From: Cryptomeria japonica | Lineage: Eukaryota; Streptophyta; Pinopsida; Cupressales; Cupressaceae | Direction of reading: 5' to 3' | DNA length: 64,000 bases | Assembly (NCBI RefSeq): GCF_030272615.1 | Contig: NC_081414.1 | Location: 235,701,733 to 235,765,732, forward strand | In this document: positions 23,530 through 33,865 of the stretch, piece after piece | How positions within the stretch are numbered: the stretch's first letter is position 1 | How the letters are laid out: every line of letters begins with the position of its first letter | The notes under the pieces: generated by a model | What the model saw: the letters and a program-made list of their open reading frames with translations, nothing else | What the model was told of the DNA's origin: nothing | Databases searched by the model: none | Translations under genes and position numbers: made by a program

Positions 23530-23960
23530 TCAATCCATGAATAAATCAGATCCATATCAAAATCAAAAATCAAGATCAATATCGAAATCAAAAATCCAAA
23601 TCCATATCAATGATCCATATCGTAAATCAAAGATCCATATTGAAAAAAACATTAAGATCCATATCGAAAGCATCTCAAGGACTTAAAATTAATTCAGACC
23701 CATATCGAGAAATCAAGCAAGGACCCATATCGAGAATCAAGGATCCATATTGAAAATCACGAATCCTATCGGAAATCAAAATCAGGATCCATATCAAAAA
23801 TCAATCAACTTAGCAATCCATATCGAAAGCGATTCCTATTGACAGCAACAAGACTCAGATCATCCTACAATAGCATATCAGAATCAGACATCATCACAAA
23901 GAAGGACTCACATTGGATAAAGACCCATATCAGAGCAATCAGCAGGCACATATCAACATC
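23530..23960 (+). repeat. Degenerate short repeat ATCCATATCGAAAATCAA
   Basis: The words CCATATC(G/A) and AAATCAA recur about every 15-25 bases, some 15-20 times, just upstream (5') of the antisense PMD gene. It looks like an expanded minisatellite in the non-coding spacer. Confidence 0.75.
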
Positions 23961-24019
23961 TACACCATCTATCTAATCTATTCAATTCACGACGCATTCT
24001 TCACACACTTTTTACCAAC

Positions 24020-24372
24020 TTTGGACCCTACGCGCTAAACCAGGTTTCCTAAGTGCTAGGTTGCCACTTATGCGCTATTCTTTTCCACCAAAGTGCTAGC
24101 AATCAAACCCTATGTGCTAAACCTATCCCACACGCTAACTGGAACTCCAATTGCGCTACCCTGTTTAACCAATGTGCTAGGTTATCCTATGCACTACCCA
24201 ACCTACCCATTGCGCTTCTATGCAGACCTCATGCACTAAATCATCCTATGCACTAACCTACCCCCCGATCGTGCTACAATGTGGTCCCCAGACGCTAAAA
24301 CTCTTAGGTTTTTTCTACGCACTAACACTCCTATCGTATGCGCTAGACAGTGTAACCGACGCGCTAAACCGA
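24020..24372 (+). repeat. About 20-bp repeat around GCGCTA
   Basis: I count about 17 occurrences of the core (G/A)CGCTA, GTGCTA or GCACTA with TAYGCGCTAAAC-like context, spaced about 20 bases. Variants GTGC and GCAC are what CpG decay of GCGC would give. Confidence 0.75.
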
Positions 24373-24943
24373 AAAAATCTGACCCAAAAATTGAAAACGT
24401 GACCAAAATAAAATAAATCAATCATAATCAAAGCTGGATTTTGACCACTTACTAGTGGGCCATAGGCGGCGGGTCTCTGGTGTCGCCTAACGCGCTCAAA
24501 TCAATGCGAGGAGTATGGAATCAACATCATCGTCAGAGCTCCAATTGTCACAATCATAAAGAGACAAGTGTGCAAATGATTTTTCAAAGTCACTTTTTAC
24601 CTTTTAATAGGGTAAAATCAAAAAGGTTAATAAGTGGGGCATGTATTTTCCTCCCACTTCTTCATTTTTAACCTTATCAACATCATTTTCGAGAGATGAA
24701 TCAACAATGTGCATTCAACGCAGTCAAGATTCTCATATTGCAATTTATGCAAAAATGTTCATCAACTTGACAATTTTTCACTAAATCCTTGATTCATCTC
24801 CTAAGGGGGCATCATCGATATTGTTCATCAAATCTACATCTGGGGCATCATATCGACATTTTAACACACAACATCATATCAATCAAACTTTGATAGCATA
24901 TCTGGAAAATTTTATTTGAATCAACATGTGCATACACGTCACT

Positions 24944-24959
24944 TCAAAGAGGGGCAAAA
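24944..24959 (+). other. Polypurine tract
   Basis: CAAAGAGGGGCAAAA lies directly before a TG that opens the 3' LTR, the expected site of plus-strand DNA priming in the Tat-like element. Confidence 0.75.
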
Positions 24960-26411
24960 TGTAGACGTATAAATCTGACCACTTTCCTAAGTAAATATTT
25001 AATATTTATTTTAACCCCATTCCCCCTATTAATTAAATTATATTTAATTAATTTCTTTATATTCATCTATTTGATTAAATGAATTACTCAATTTATTTAA
25101 TTAAGTTCACCTAAACCTTTTCTAAACCTTTAATTAAATAAATCACTTTAGTTAATTAATTCCCCTTTCTCCCTTTTTAATTAAATTTACATTTAATTAA
25201 ATTGATCCTTGCAAATAAATAAATCTAATTTATTTATTAAATCCACCCACTTGTATTTATGCAAGTTGCATCCATTTTTGTTGAAATAAACTAATTTTAT
25301 TTTAATTAAAATCCTCCTCCATCCACTTGCATTTTCCTACATCTCCCACTTGTCTCCTAAACCCCCTTCTAGATTCTTCTTATCCCTTCCAATTTAGCCT
25401 AATTCATCTCCTAATTATTGTCACATTCCTAAGCAAAAAGAAGTCACTTCTCAAAGCCTCCAAAGTCTTCAATAACCATTAAAGGCTTTATGTCTTCAAA
25501 TGGTTAACCTCTAAAAGTCTTCTAAACCATTAAAGGCTCTTACATAACCATTTATGGTTAACTCAACTTTGACCTTTGGTTAGAGACTTTCCTCTAACTT
25601 AACAATCATTTTGACCCAAGCATCTCATCAAGCATTCATGGCTTTAACCTCGGTTATCCCTTTAACCCTTGCACAAGAGTTTACCACTTGGGTAAAAGCT
25701 TTATCCAATGGATAACCCTAACCTAACATTAACCCTTACCTCTTAAGGTAACCTTCATGTCTTCTCAATCATTTAATGCTTCTTACATCTCCTCTCAAGC
25801 AACCTCTTGTTGACAATTGCCACCATTTCATTGGTGAGAATTGTAAACATGGATTGATTAACTTTCAATCCTGGCCCTTGTTAAGATTATTCAATATTGA
25901 CCATCCATTGCCCTATTTTCCCTATAAATAGAGCTCTCATTCCTCATTTTCAAACCAATAATATTTTATGCATCTACATTATAGTCTAAATACTAAGCAT
26001 TTTATCCTCTCTTTATTAAATCATCATAATAGCATTTAGAAGCATTTGTATACCATAGAATATCCATGTTAGACTAGTATATCATGTTAGGATAAATTTG
26101 GTAATCCGTTATCATAGCATCATCTCCATACTAGCTTAATCATCATAGATTCAATATCATACATCTTAGAATGCATTCATACATATAAATCAAACATTAC
26201 TCATTCTTGGAGTTGTCATTCCTAAGTCACTTTGCTCAATGATGTGAGAGCAAAACATTGACTTTAGGGATCCTGTGAGATAGAGAACAATGGGACACCC
26301 CTTGGGAAGTTGAACTATTTCAAATAGTTTATATACTTGCACCAAGAGTCTCATTGGTGCGTGGGTCTTTTGAATCTGACTTTTTCGTTTTCATCACTTC
26401 ATTTTCCTGCA
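24960..26411 (+). repeat. 3' LTR of the Tat-like element
   Basis: Begins TGTAGACGTATAAATC after the polypurine tract and probably ends TTTTCCTGCA at 26411; the end is inferred from a CA without a second LTR to compare. It contains blocks of TTTAATTAA-type sequence, a TATA box at 25922 and a downstream leader. Confidence 0.6.
25922..25931 (+). promoter_or_regulatory. LTR TATA box
   Basis: CTATAAATAG followed about 30 bases later by a C/T-rich start region within the 3' LTR. This is the usual position of an LTR core promoter. Confidence 0.6.
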
Positions 26412-26826
26412 TACAATAACAACTTGATCAAGTCGGCCCAAAGACCAACCGGTTCACAATGAAACGTGCTAACGACAACATGTCAGCTAAGAACATCTTC
26501 AAAATGCATAAAACATAACGCGGTTCTCCGAAAACATCAGACAAGGCATAAGAAACATAAATCAATGATCTGCAAGTCACAAAGATCAACCACAACTCGA
26601 AATCATCTTCGCTCAACACACTGCAAGACTAACTGGTAAGAACACATCAGTCGGGTCAATATCGGAATCGATATCTCAACGGAATCAAATCCAAATGCCA
26701 TGAACCTCAAACATGATAAATAAAATGAACTCAAGGTGATAAATCCAAATCCACAACGCTAAACTCTCGAACATGAAGAAATGCCATGACCTCCAAGCAA
26801 CTCCATAGTTAACTGCTCAAACTGGT
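26412..26826. other. Unassigned spacer
   Basis: Sequence between the end of the Tat-like LTR and recognisable copia pol. It includes ACCGGTTCAC-like words but no clear domain on either strand. It may be the remnant of the deleted upstream part of the copia element. Confidence 0.4.
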
Positions 26827-28226
26827 TTGAACTACTCTAGTGCTCCTGCATCAATAGCTCTTGACATGAGCAGGCAAACAACTGTAGATGGCTCTAGAGA
26901 GATCTTGACGACTCCAATTAGAGTTTGCATAGAAAGTGAGATTTCAAACCCCACTCTCACCTCCCTAATGCTAAATAAGACCAAGAGTCTAAGGGAGATC
27001 TACCAAAATGAAAGGTGTGATGATGGGTTTGATGAAAATGTGAATTTTTCATTATTTTCTCATATTTCTTTATTTTAAGGATTCTATTGAAGAGGAGAAA
27101 TGATGTGAGGCCATGGATGAGGAAATAGATGCAATAAAAAGGAATAGAACATGGGAGCTAACTGATTTGCCTCCCAACAAGCAAGTTATTGGAGTGAAAT
27201 GGGTTTATAAGACCAAGAGCAATGTTGAAGGAAGAGTAGAGCGACACAAGGTAAGATTGATTATCAATGTATACAAAAGATAGTTTGAGATATTATGCTG
27301 AGGTGTATGCCCCTATTGCAAGGATGGAATTGTGCGGGCAATCATAGCAATTGTAGCCTAACATAAATGGAAGGTGTTTCAATGGATGTGAAGTCCACCT
27401 TCTTGAATAGAGTATTGAAAGAGGAAGTGTATGTGGTGTAGACACCTGGTTATGAAGTTTCGGGTCATGAAGGCAAGGTATATAGGCCGAAGAAGGCCCT
27501 TTATGGGTTGAAGCAATCCACGGGCATGGTAAAACAACATTGACTCATATTTGAATAGAAATGGCTTTAGAAAAAGTGATGGTGAGCCCACTTTTTACAT
27601 GAAGACAACTAATGGTGAAATTATCATTGTTGTCTTGTATAAAGATGATTTAGTTTTCATTGGGGATGATGATTTCCTCATTGCTAATTTTAAATAGTCC
27701 ATGAAAAGAGAGTTTGAGATGACAGATTTAGGTCTCTTGAGGTATTTTCTAGGCATATAAGTAAAAAAAATGCATGATGGCATATTTATCTCTCAAGAAA
27801 AGCATGCAAATGAGATCTTGAAGAGATTTAAAATGCATAATAGTAAGTCTGCACCTACACCAACAGTCGTAGGTTTTAAGTTGAGCAAGGAAGATTGTAG
27901 CAACAATTTGAATCCAATAATGTACAAGAGTTTGGTTGGAAGTTTAATGTATTTGACAATAGCTAGGCATGATATAATGCATCCAATGAGTCTGATTTCT
28001 AGATTTATGGAGACTCCAAAGGAAACCCATTGGCAAGTGAGTAAGAGAATCCTAAGGGATGGGAATGGCACCATGGGACATGGTATTTTGTATAATACAA
28101 AAAATTATTTTAGGCTAGTCGGTTACATGAATAGTGATTGGGCAAGAAGTGAAGATGATAGGAAGAGAACATTAGGGTATATGTTTCATTTGGGTTCGGG
28201 TGTAATCTCATGGGCTTCTAGAAATT
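26827..28226 (+). pseudogene. pol: Copia reverse transcriptase and RNase H, 5' part
   Basis: Starts with KTKSLREIYQNE and GFDENVNFSLFSH, then EIDAIKRNRTWELTDLPPNKQVIGVKWVYKTK and VERHK near 27120-27250, the start of copia RT. After several shifts come DGEPTFYMKT and the active-site region VVLYKDDLVF, where the usual Val of YVDD is Lys. MTDLGLLRYFLG, YKSLVGSLMYLT and GYMNSDWARSEDDRKRT (RNase H) follow. An open stretch of 153 codons lies at 27770-28231. Stops and shifts at 27280-27540, 27690 and 27760 make it non-functional. The RNase H is cut at SWASR by the nested element. Confidence 0.85.
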
Positions 28227-28678
28227 TGTAAGAGTTTATCAAAAATAGCCAAGATCAAGAACTCAATGAATAACACACAATAGAAATAAAATATTGATAA
28301 GAATAAATTGTATTCTAATCAAGATGCAAAATACCATCAACTAGATTGTCAAAAATTACATACAATGTAGATGAGCCTGCTTATAAAGGCAAGGCCATAT
28401 AGATATGTGAATGCACACAATTATGAAATGTGGTTCAATGAGAAACAAGGGTAGGTGAGGGTAGGTAGGAGAAATAATAAATTATTCCACAAGAGGTGGA
28501 TCACCTATCGAAGGTAGAATATAACAAGAAGATAAGACCACAAAAGGTAGAATTCCTCCTACAAGCAACTTCCCTATGTGCACACTTCCCTAAGTGTCTC
28601 ATATCCAAACTACTACAAAATACATTACCCCAAGTCAACTTAAGTAAAGTGAAATTATGAGACATAATTACACCAACA
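28227..28678 (-). repeat. 3' LTR of the nested copia
   Basis: Aligns along its whole length with 31953-32403. A minus-strand TATA-like TTTATAAG lies at about 28388-28381. Confidence 0.9.
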
Positions 28679-28690
28679 ACCCCCCTTAAG
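28679..28690 (-). other. Polypurine tract of the nested copia
   Basis: The complement reads TTAAGGGGGGT directly before the TGTTGGTG that opens the LTR on the minus strand. Confidence 0.8.
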
Positions 28691-29976
28691 TGCAACTTAG
28701 GGGAATGTAAACTCAAGCTAACAATGCCAGATGGATCCCGACTACTAGACCATGTTAGGTACCCATGTACAAATTAAAATGCAATACAATCTCTCACAGA
28801 TGGAGAAAGGGACAAAACCATGTGGGAAAAAATCCCCCCAAAAGAGAGGAGAAAACTATACAAAAGAACTCTCAAAGAAGAAGTATGAGAAGGAAAAACC
28901 CCCATGTGAGGAAAAAGTCCCCCCCCCATAAGAGAGAAGAAGAGAGACCAAGTAGCCCCCCCTCAATGTAGAATTTGTACCAATGGTAGAAGCTTGAAAC
29001 TGAATGAAGAAACTGCTCTACAGTTGTCAAACAATGTCCCTCCCCTTAGGAATAAACAAAACCAAAGGTGTATCCATGACGTCTCCAAAATCATGAAGGG
29101 AAGAGGTAGGAAAAAATCTCAAGATGTATGGAGTCTTTGAAAACTACTCAAGTGTCTCCATGTTGATGTTGAAAGTTGCCCCCTCCAAATCAAGTATACT
29201 AGTCAACACTGCTGCAAAGGACAATCCAAGATCTAGTGAGGATGAATGTAGAACATGATCCAAACACTCAAGTGTCTCCTCTAAGGTTAAAGTGACCTAC
29301 TCCAAAAGTTGTACATAAGGATCCACGATCATATCAACCTCGAAAGAATGATCATGTAGAGAATGAACAAGAGGATTAGAGTGTTACCTCACAACAATAG
29401 AAGAAGGATCATCTCCATCAAAGAGAAGATGAATATCATCAATGATGTCTCCCAAATCTGCAATGTAGGACTCAACAAACAAACCTAAAATGTCTATCAA
29501 GTAGTAATCTTAAGGATCTATCACTGGAAGACAAGGTATGTCCTACTACATTGAATCACAAGAAGGCAAAACTGTTGCAATATCTAAATTATCAGGTGTA
29601 ATAGTAGATGTGATATCAATGGCAGGAGATGAAATGCTAGTCTCAAGGACAAGATCACATGTGAGAACACCCAAGTTCAAGTAACCAAAGTTCTCCTCGA
29701 TATCAAAATCCACATAATAAGTGTGATCCTCATGTGAAGAATCAACCTCATAATAGGACCAAAATCTAAAAAGGAGTACAATCGAGATGAATGATCCACC
29801 ACCCCGGTTGCAATGATTGATCTACTCTCCAAGTCTCTAATGCAAATTGAATCATGTGTGAACTCTACAGTCTTCCTTGTTTCCCCACGAGTGATCTAAT
29901 AGATGGAAAGAAGATTTTTTGTCAAATGAGGTACACACAACACATCATTAAAGCAGTTATCCCCAATAGAAATAGA
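28691..29976 (-). other. Internal remnant of the nested copia, non-coding
   Basis: About 1.3 kb between the protease remnant and the 3' LTR. The minus strand reads a short continuation of the pre-integrase region (RSIIATGVVDHSSRLYSF near 29830), then an acidic, Ser/Thr-rich degenerate stretch. No integrase, RT or RNase H motif is seen where they should lie. A purine-rich block with GAAAAA and CCCCCCC runs follows at 28800-28960. Confidence 0.6.
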
Positions 29977-31112
29977 TCATTTCCCAATTACATTCATATA
30001 GGTATGATTGCCCATCAAAATTGGTGGCATGTTGCAAGGCTCAAATGAAGAGAACATAGACTGTGAAGATGTCATAGGATGAGAAGCTCTTGAATCTAGA
30101 AACCATCTCCCTGAATCATGACATGTAATAGCACAAAGAGTTTGTCCTTTACTTGTCCCAAAAGTGTGATCCTTTCCTTTATCAAATCCCTTTTCTTTGG
30201 AAGAAGAAGTTGAAGTAGACATTCTAGGAGGCAAACTGATTCTATTCTTCTCAAGAAGATGTTTCAATTCATTAATATCCTTCTTGTAACAATGGTGTTC
30301 ATCATGTCCCGACTTCTTGCAACATGCACAAAAAAGTTTCTTCTTATATGATTTCTCCTTAGGTGAGGATTTAGAATCGCCATGTTGTGGAGAAGAGGAT
30401 TGTGCTCTATCTTGTTGTGGCTTTGGCTTAGATTGCTTTTGGTTCTTGTCTTTTCCTTGATTGATTTGATTCTCTTTATTAGCCACCAAAGCTTGGGACT
30501 TTGAAGACTTGAAAATCCCCATCTTATTCAACTTTGATTGATTATGTATCAACATCTTTGTGAATGCATCAAATGATGATGGAGTGTATGAGGCGCCTTG
30601 AGTAAATCAATGGGTGTGAAAGCTAGAAACAAAGGCTACATACTCTGATGGAAGCTTGTCCAACAAGTTGTAAACCAATTGAGCATTCTTTTTGTCAATT
30701 CCACAATCCTTTGCTTTGCTCTTAGCCCATTTTCTTTTGTGACATAATCTTGGATTGTATCAAAGTTCTTGGGATCCAACAATGTGATTTTATTGTCAAG
30801 CTTGTAGCCCCTAATCTCATCAACTTGACCATACAATTTCTCATAGATATCCCAAGCATCCTTGACTATAGTACATTTCTTAATGTGAAAAATGAGGTCA
30901 TCTAATATATACTTTCTCAAAGTTCCAAGAGCCATAGAATTTTTAGTGAGCCATTCCAATTGAGCTTTAAGATCATCTTTAGGATCTGTTGGTGCTATAA
31001 TTATTCCATTTATGTAATGAATGAGTCATTTTTCCATTAACTTACTCCATGATTTGATTTTCTAGGAAGCATAGTTATGTTGATTTAAAAGTGGTAATTT
31101 AGGAGAATCCAT
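29977..31112 (-). pseudogene. gag: Copia Gag and protease
   Basis: The ATG at 31112 opens MDSPKLPLLNQHNYAS, typical of copia Gag, followed by two early stops. Then comes LRKYILDDLIFHIKKC and AWDIYEKLYGQVDEIRGYKLDNKI (30959-30636). After a shift, a basic Gln/Ser-rich linker and the zinc knuckle CACCKKSGHDEHHCYK (CX2CX4HX4C) lie near 30330. The protease site reads WFLDSRASHPM near 30090, with Arg replacing the Gly of the usual DSGAS. Gag would coat element RNA; the altered protease site and the stops indicate an inactive copy. Confidence 0.8.
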
Positions 31113-31939
31113 AGTGACAAAATGAAATAGCAAAATATAGAGAGAGATACAATCACACAAAACACACCCCCAAAGTCACTCAATCAAAGAAGCCCCCCAA
31201 AATGATAATTTGACACTTTATATGTAGTGTGTGTACAATGGGCCACTTTTAAACAAGAGAAAAGTGGGCTTATGATTTCAAGATTACAACTGCCTCAAGT
31301 AGGCTATATAAAACTCAAAATGCTAATGCAAAAGACCAAATTGAAATCTAAGCATTAAAATTGCCGAAATAAGCAAAAAAAAAAGATCAAGTGTTGAAAG
31401 TAAATTTGTTTTTTTATCATAGTTACTAAAAATTGATAGCACCACTATAAAATACTAAAAAAATCATACACTTTCAAAAAAAATTGCACCTAAAAAGGAG
31501 TCCATATGAGTCCAAACAATGCCTCAACAATTGCAAAAACAGGGATTTCACAATTTTTGAAAAATTTGTGTATGAAAATCAGAAAAATCTCACACCATTG
31601 TGAAGAGAACGAAAATCTACCTCAAATAAAAAAATATAGCTCGGAAAAAGAAGTCTGGATGATTAAGATATCGATTTTTTAAAATTGCCACCATAATTAA
31701 AATACCTAAATCGCCACCGCACCTCTAAACTTCAAATGGCTCTAGATTTGGCCTCTGAAGTTGGATTTGGATGAAACAAAAGGCAAATCCGACTTTATCA
31801 AACCTCTTTAATCTAATGATAGCCTCAAATCTGGCCCAACAAGCTCCAATTTTGACCTGCAACAAAAAAAAGCCACAAATCCAAAACTCCAAATTGCATC
31901 AAAATTCTCTTCAAAATGACTACGCAATGGCACTCCAAT

Positions 31940-31952
31940 GACTCTGATACCA
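31940..31952 (-). other. Primer-binding site (initiator tRNA-Met type)
   Basis: The complement reads TGGTATCAGAGTC immediately after the LTR, the common copia primer site complementary to the 3' end of initiator tRNA-Met. Confidence 0.85.
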
Positions 31953-32403
31953 TGTAAGAATTTGTCAAAAATAGCCAAGATCAAGAGCTCAATGAATAGC
32001 ACAACAAGATACAAAATATTGATAAGAATAAATTATATTCTAATAAAGATGCAAAATAGCATCAACTAGATTGTCAAAAATTACATACAATTGTAGATGA
32101 GCCTGCTTATAAAAGCAAGGCCATATGGATATATGTGCACACAATTATGATATGTGACTCAATGAGAAACAAGGGTAGGTGAGGGTAGGTAGGAGAAATA
32201 ATAAAGTATTCCACAAGAGGTGGATCACCCACCAAAGGTGGAATATAACAACAAGATAAGACCACAAAAGGTGGAATTTATCCTACAAGCAACTACCCTA
32301 TCTGCACACTTCCCTAAGTGTCTCATATCCAAACTACTACGAAATGCATTACCCTAAGTCAACTTAAGTAAAGTGTAATTATGAGACATAATTTACACCA
32401 GCA
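31953..32403 (-). repeat. 5' LTR of the nested copia
   Basis: Full-length partner of 28227-28678, with about 40 differences by eye. Between it and Gag (31113-31939) is an AT-rich leader without recognisable features. Confidence 0.9.
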
Positions 32404-32780
32404 GAAGCAACCCATCATTGCCCTATCTACAACTAAGGTTGATTATGTAGCAGCAAATGTAGCAACATGTCAAGCTATTTGGTTGAGAAGAATCTTGGCA
32501 GACTTGAAGGAAGAATAAGAGGATGGAACCACAATTTATTGTGACAATGTTTCATCAATAGCTTTGACAAAAAATCATGTGTTTCATGGAATAATCAAGC
32601 GCATTGAAATCATGCATCATTTTATCAGAGAATTAGTTAAAAATGGTAAAATTAAAATAAATTTTGTAGGTCTAAGTAACAACTAACAAACATTTTCACT
32701 AACCCATTGAGCAAGGACAGTTTTGAGCACCTAAGAAGAAATTTGGGAATAGTTTATTTGGATCAAGATTGATCGTGTTT
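32404..32780 (+). pseudogene. pol: Copia RNase H, 3' part
   Basis: Continues the RNase H cut at 28226: KQPIIALSTTKVDYVAANVATCQAIWLRRIL, IYCDNVSSIALTKN, FHGIIKRIEIMHHFIRELV. Stops after DLKEE and within the last 40 codons disable it. The final part matches the usual copia C-terminus in spacing to the polypurine tract at about 32792-32803. Confidence 0.85.
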
Positions 32781-32803
32781 GACAACTTAGGACAAAGGGG
32801 GAG

Positions 32804-33535
32804 TGTTGGGAAATTAAATATTTTCTTGAACCTTCTCGTGCTCTCTCATGCACTCCTACCTTGTTAGGAGCAACCAAGAGTAAATTTAGTGAGTAAATTT
32901 AGCTTGTAGAGTAGAAGATTGATTTGGGGATTGCTTCCCCAACTTGCTCCTGACATTGCAGTAGCAACAACTAGTTGAATTTATTACTAGTAGGTAAGTT
33001 TGAATTTGAATTTGAGGGGGAATTTTTGTGTCGACAACCCCACAAGAAAATAGAAGAATGTTTCCCAATGTTAGATAGTGAGTCAATGTATGCAACAACA
33101 AGCAAAATATTTTTTGTTCTCTGAGTGATTCAGAGTTTGTAGTAGTAGTTGTGTGTTAGTTTGTGTTAAGAGCGCGATTTCTCCAAACATCATGTGGCTC
33201 TTGATGAGCAGTGATTGCTCCAGGCATTTCTAGCTCCAAGTGAGCAACGTGTGAGTTAGAGAGAGATCTAAGAAGCTCTGTAGTTTGTAAGAGAGCTTAG
33301 AGAAACTCCAGATTGTTTAGTGTTTAGGAGTGGCTCTAGAATGTTGCAAATTTGATTTGTAATATGTAGTAATCAATAGTTAGTTTATTTTTTGAATTTG
33401 TTGTTTATTTTGTAAAAGTAAGCTTTGGGTTTAATAGAAAGCAAAGAAATTGCATGTCTCCATTATTTGTTTATGCTTCCACTGTATATTGCCAGTGATT
33501 GGCAAATCTGAGTTGTCATCTCAGAAGTTTGTTTT
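32804..33535 (+). repeat. Copia LTR flanked by PPT and PBS
   Basis: Opens TGTTGGGAAATTAAATA directly after the polypurine tract ACAAAGGGGGAG. The 3' end is not sharply defined but lies shortly before TGGTATCGGAGC at 33540, which looks like an initiator-Met primer site with one change. Such a site is not expected after a 3' LTR. Confidence 0.65.
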
Positions 33536-33539
33536 TTCT

Positions 33540-33552
33540 TGGTATCGGAGCT
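33540..33552 (+). other. Primer-binding-site-like sequence after the LTR
   Basis: TGGTATCGGAGCT differs from the common copia site TGGTATCAGAGC at one base. A second similar word, TGGTATCAAAGC, follows at 33583. No Gag follows. Confidence 0.5.
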
Positions 33553-33604
33553 CTATATTTGAATGTCTTTAGTTTTCTAATTTGGTATCAAAGCATTTTA
33601 ATAT

Positions 33605-33862
33605 TACTAATTCATATATGTATATACATATACATATACACACATACATATATGTGAATATGTATACATATATACATACATATATGTGTGTATATATACA
33701 TATATATACATACATATGTATACATATACATACACACACATATCCATACATACATACATACACATACACAGATATATACATATGCATACACATACACATG
33801 CACATACATATACATATACGTGCATGTGTGTGTGCACGCACACACACATATAATGTAGTCAA
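33605..33862. repeat. Compound (TA)/(CATA)/(CA) microsatellite
   Basis: About 250 bases of TATACA, CATA and CACA steps. Open frames rich in Tyr, Ile, His and Val/Cys appear in several frames on both strands because of the repeat. Confidence 0.9.
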
Positions 33863-33865
33863 GTT

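Larger units (their letters stand above)
19140..26411 (+). mobile_element. Tat-like Ty3/gypsy element, 3' half
   Basis: Contains, in order, the integrase C-terminal two-thirds, a long spacer with minisatellites, an antisense plant mobile domain gene, a polypurine tract and a 3' LTR. The 5' LTR, Gag, protease and RT are not present to the left; the Athila-like element's LTR abuts the integrase. Long spacers with antisense ORFs between pol and the 3' LTR are known in the Tat group. Confidence 0.7.
28227..32403 (-). mobile_element. Complete-ended, internally deleted Ty1/copia element
   Basis: Two direct LTRs (28227-28678, 452 bp; 31953-32403, 451 bp) start TGTAAGA and end CCA(A/G)CA on the plus strand. 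I count about 40 differences between them. The element reads on the minus strand: a primer-binding site TGGTATCAGAGTC follows the right LTR and a polypurine tract (AAGGGGGGT) precedes the left LTR. Gag and protease are present, but integrase, RT and RNase H are not. It interrupts another copia RNase H between SWASR and KQPIIAL. The target duplication is imperfect (GAAAT on the left, GAAGC on the right). Confidence 0.9.
26827..33552 (+). mobile_element. Decayed Ty1/copia element, split by a nested copia
   Basis: Pol fragments at 26827-28226 and 32404-32780 belong to one reading of RT and RNase H. They are followed by the polypurine tract ACAAAGGGGGAG and an LTR from 32804. Gag, protease, integrase and the 5' LTR are not seen to the left. 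Confidence 0.8.

Noticed and set aside
26427-26619. Minus-strand open frame of 63 codons
   Set aside because: No motif, and it lies in a decayed spacer between two retroelements.
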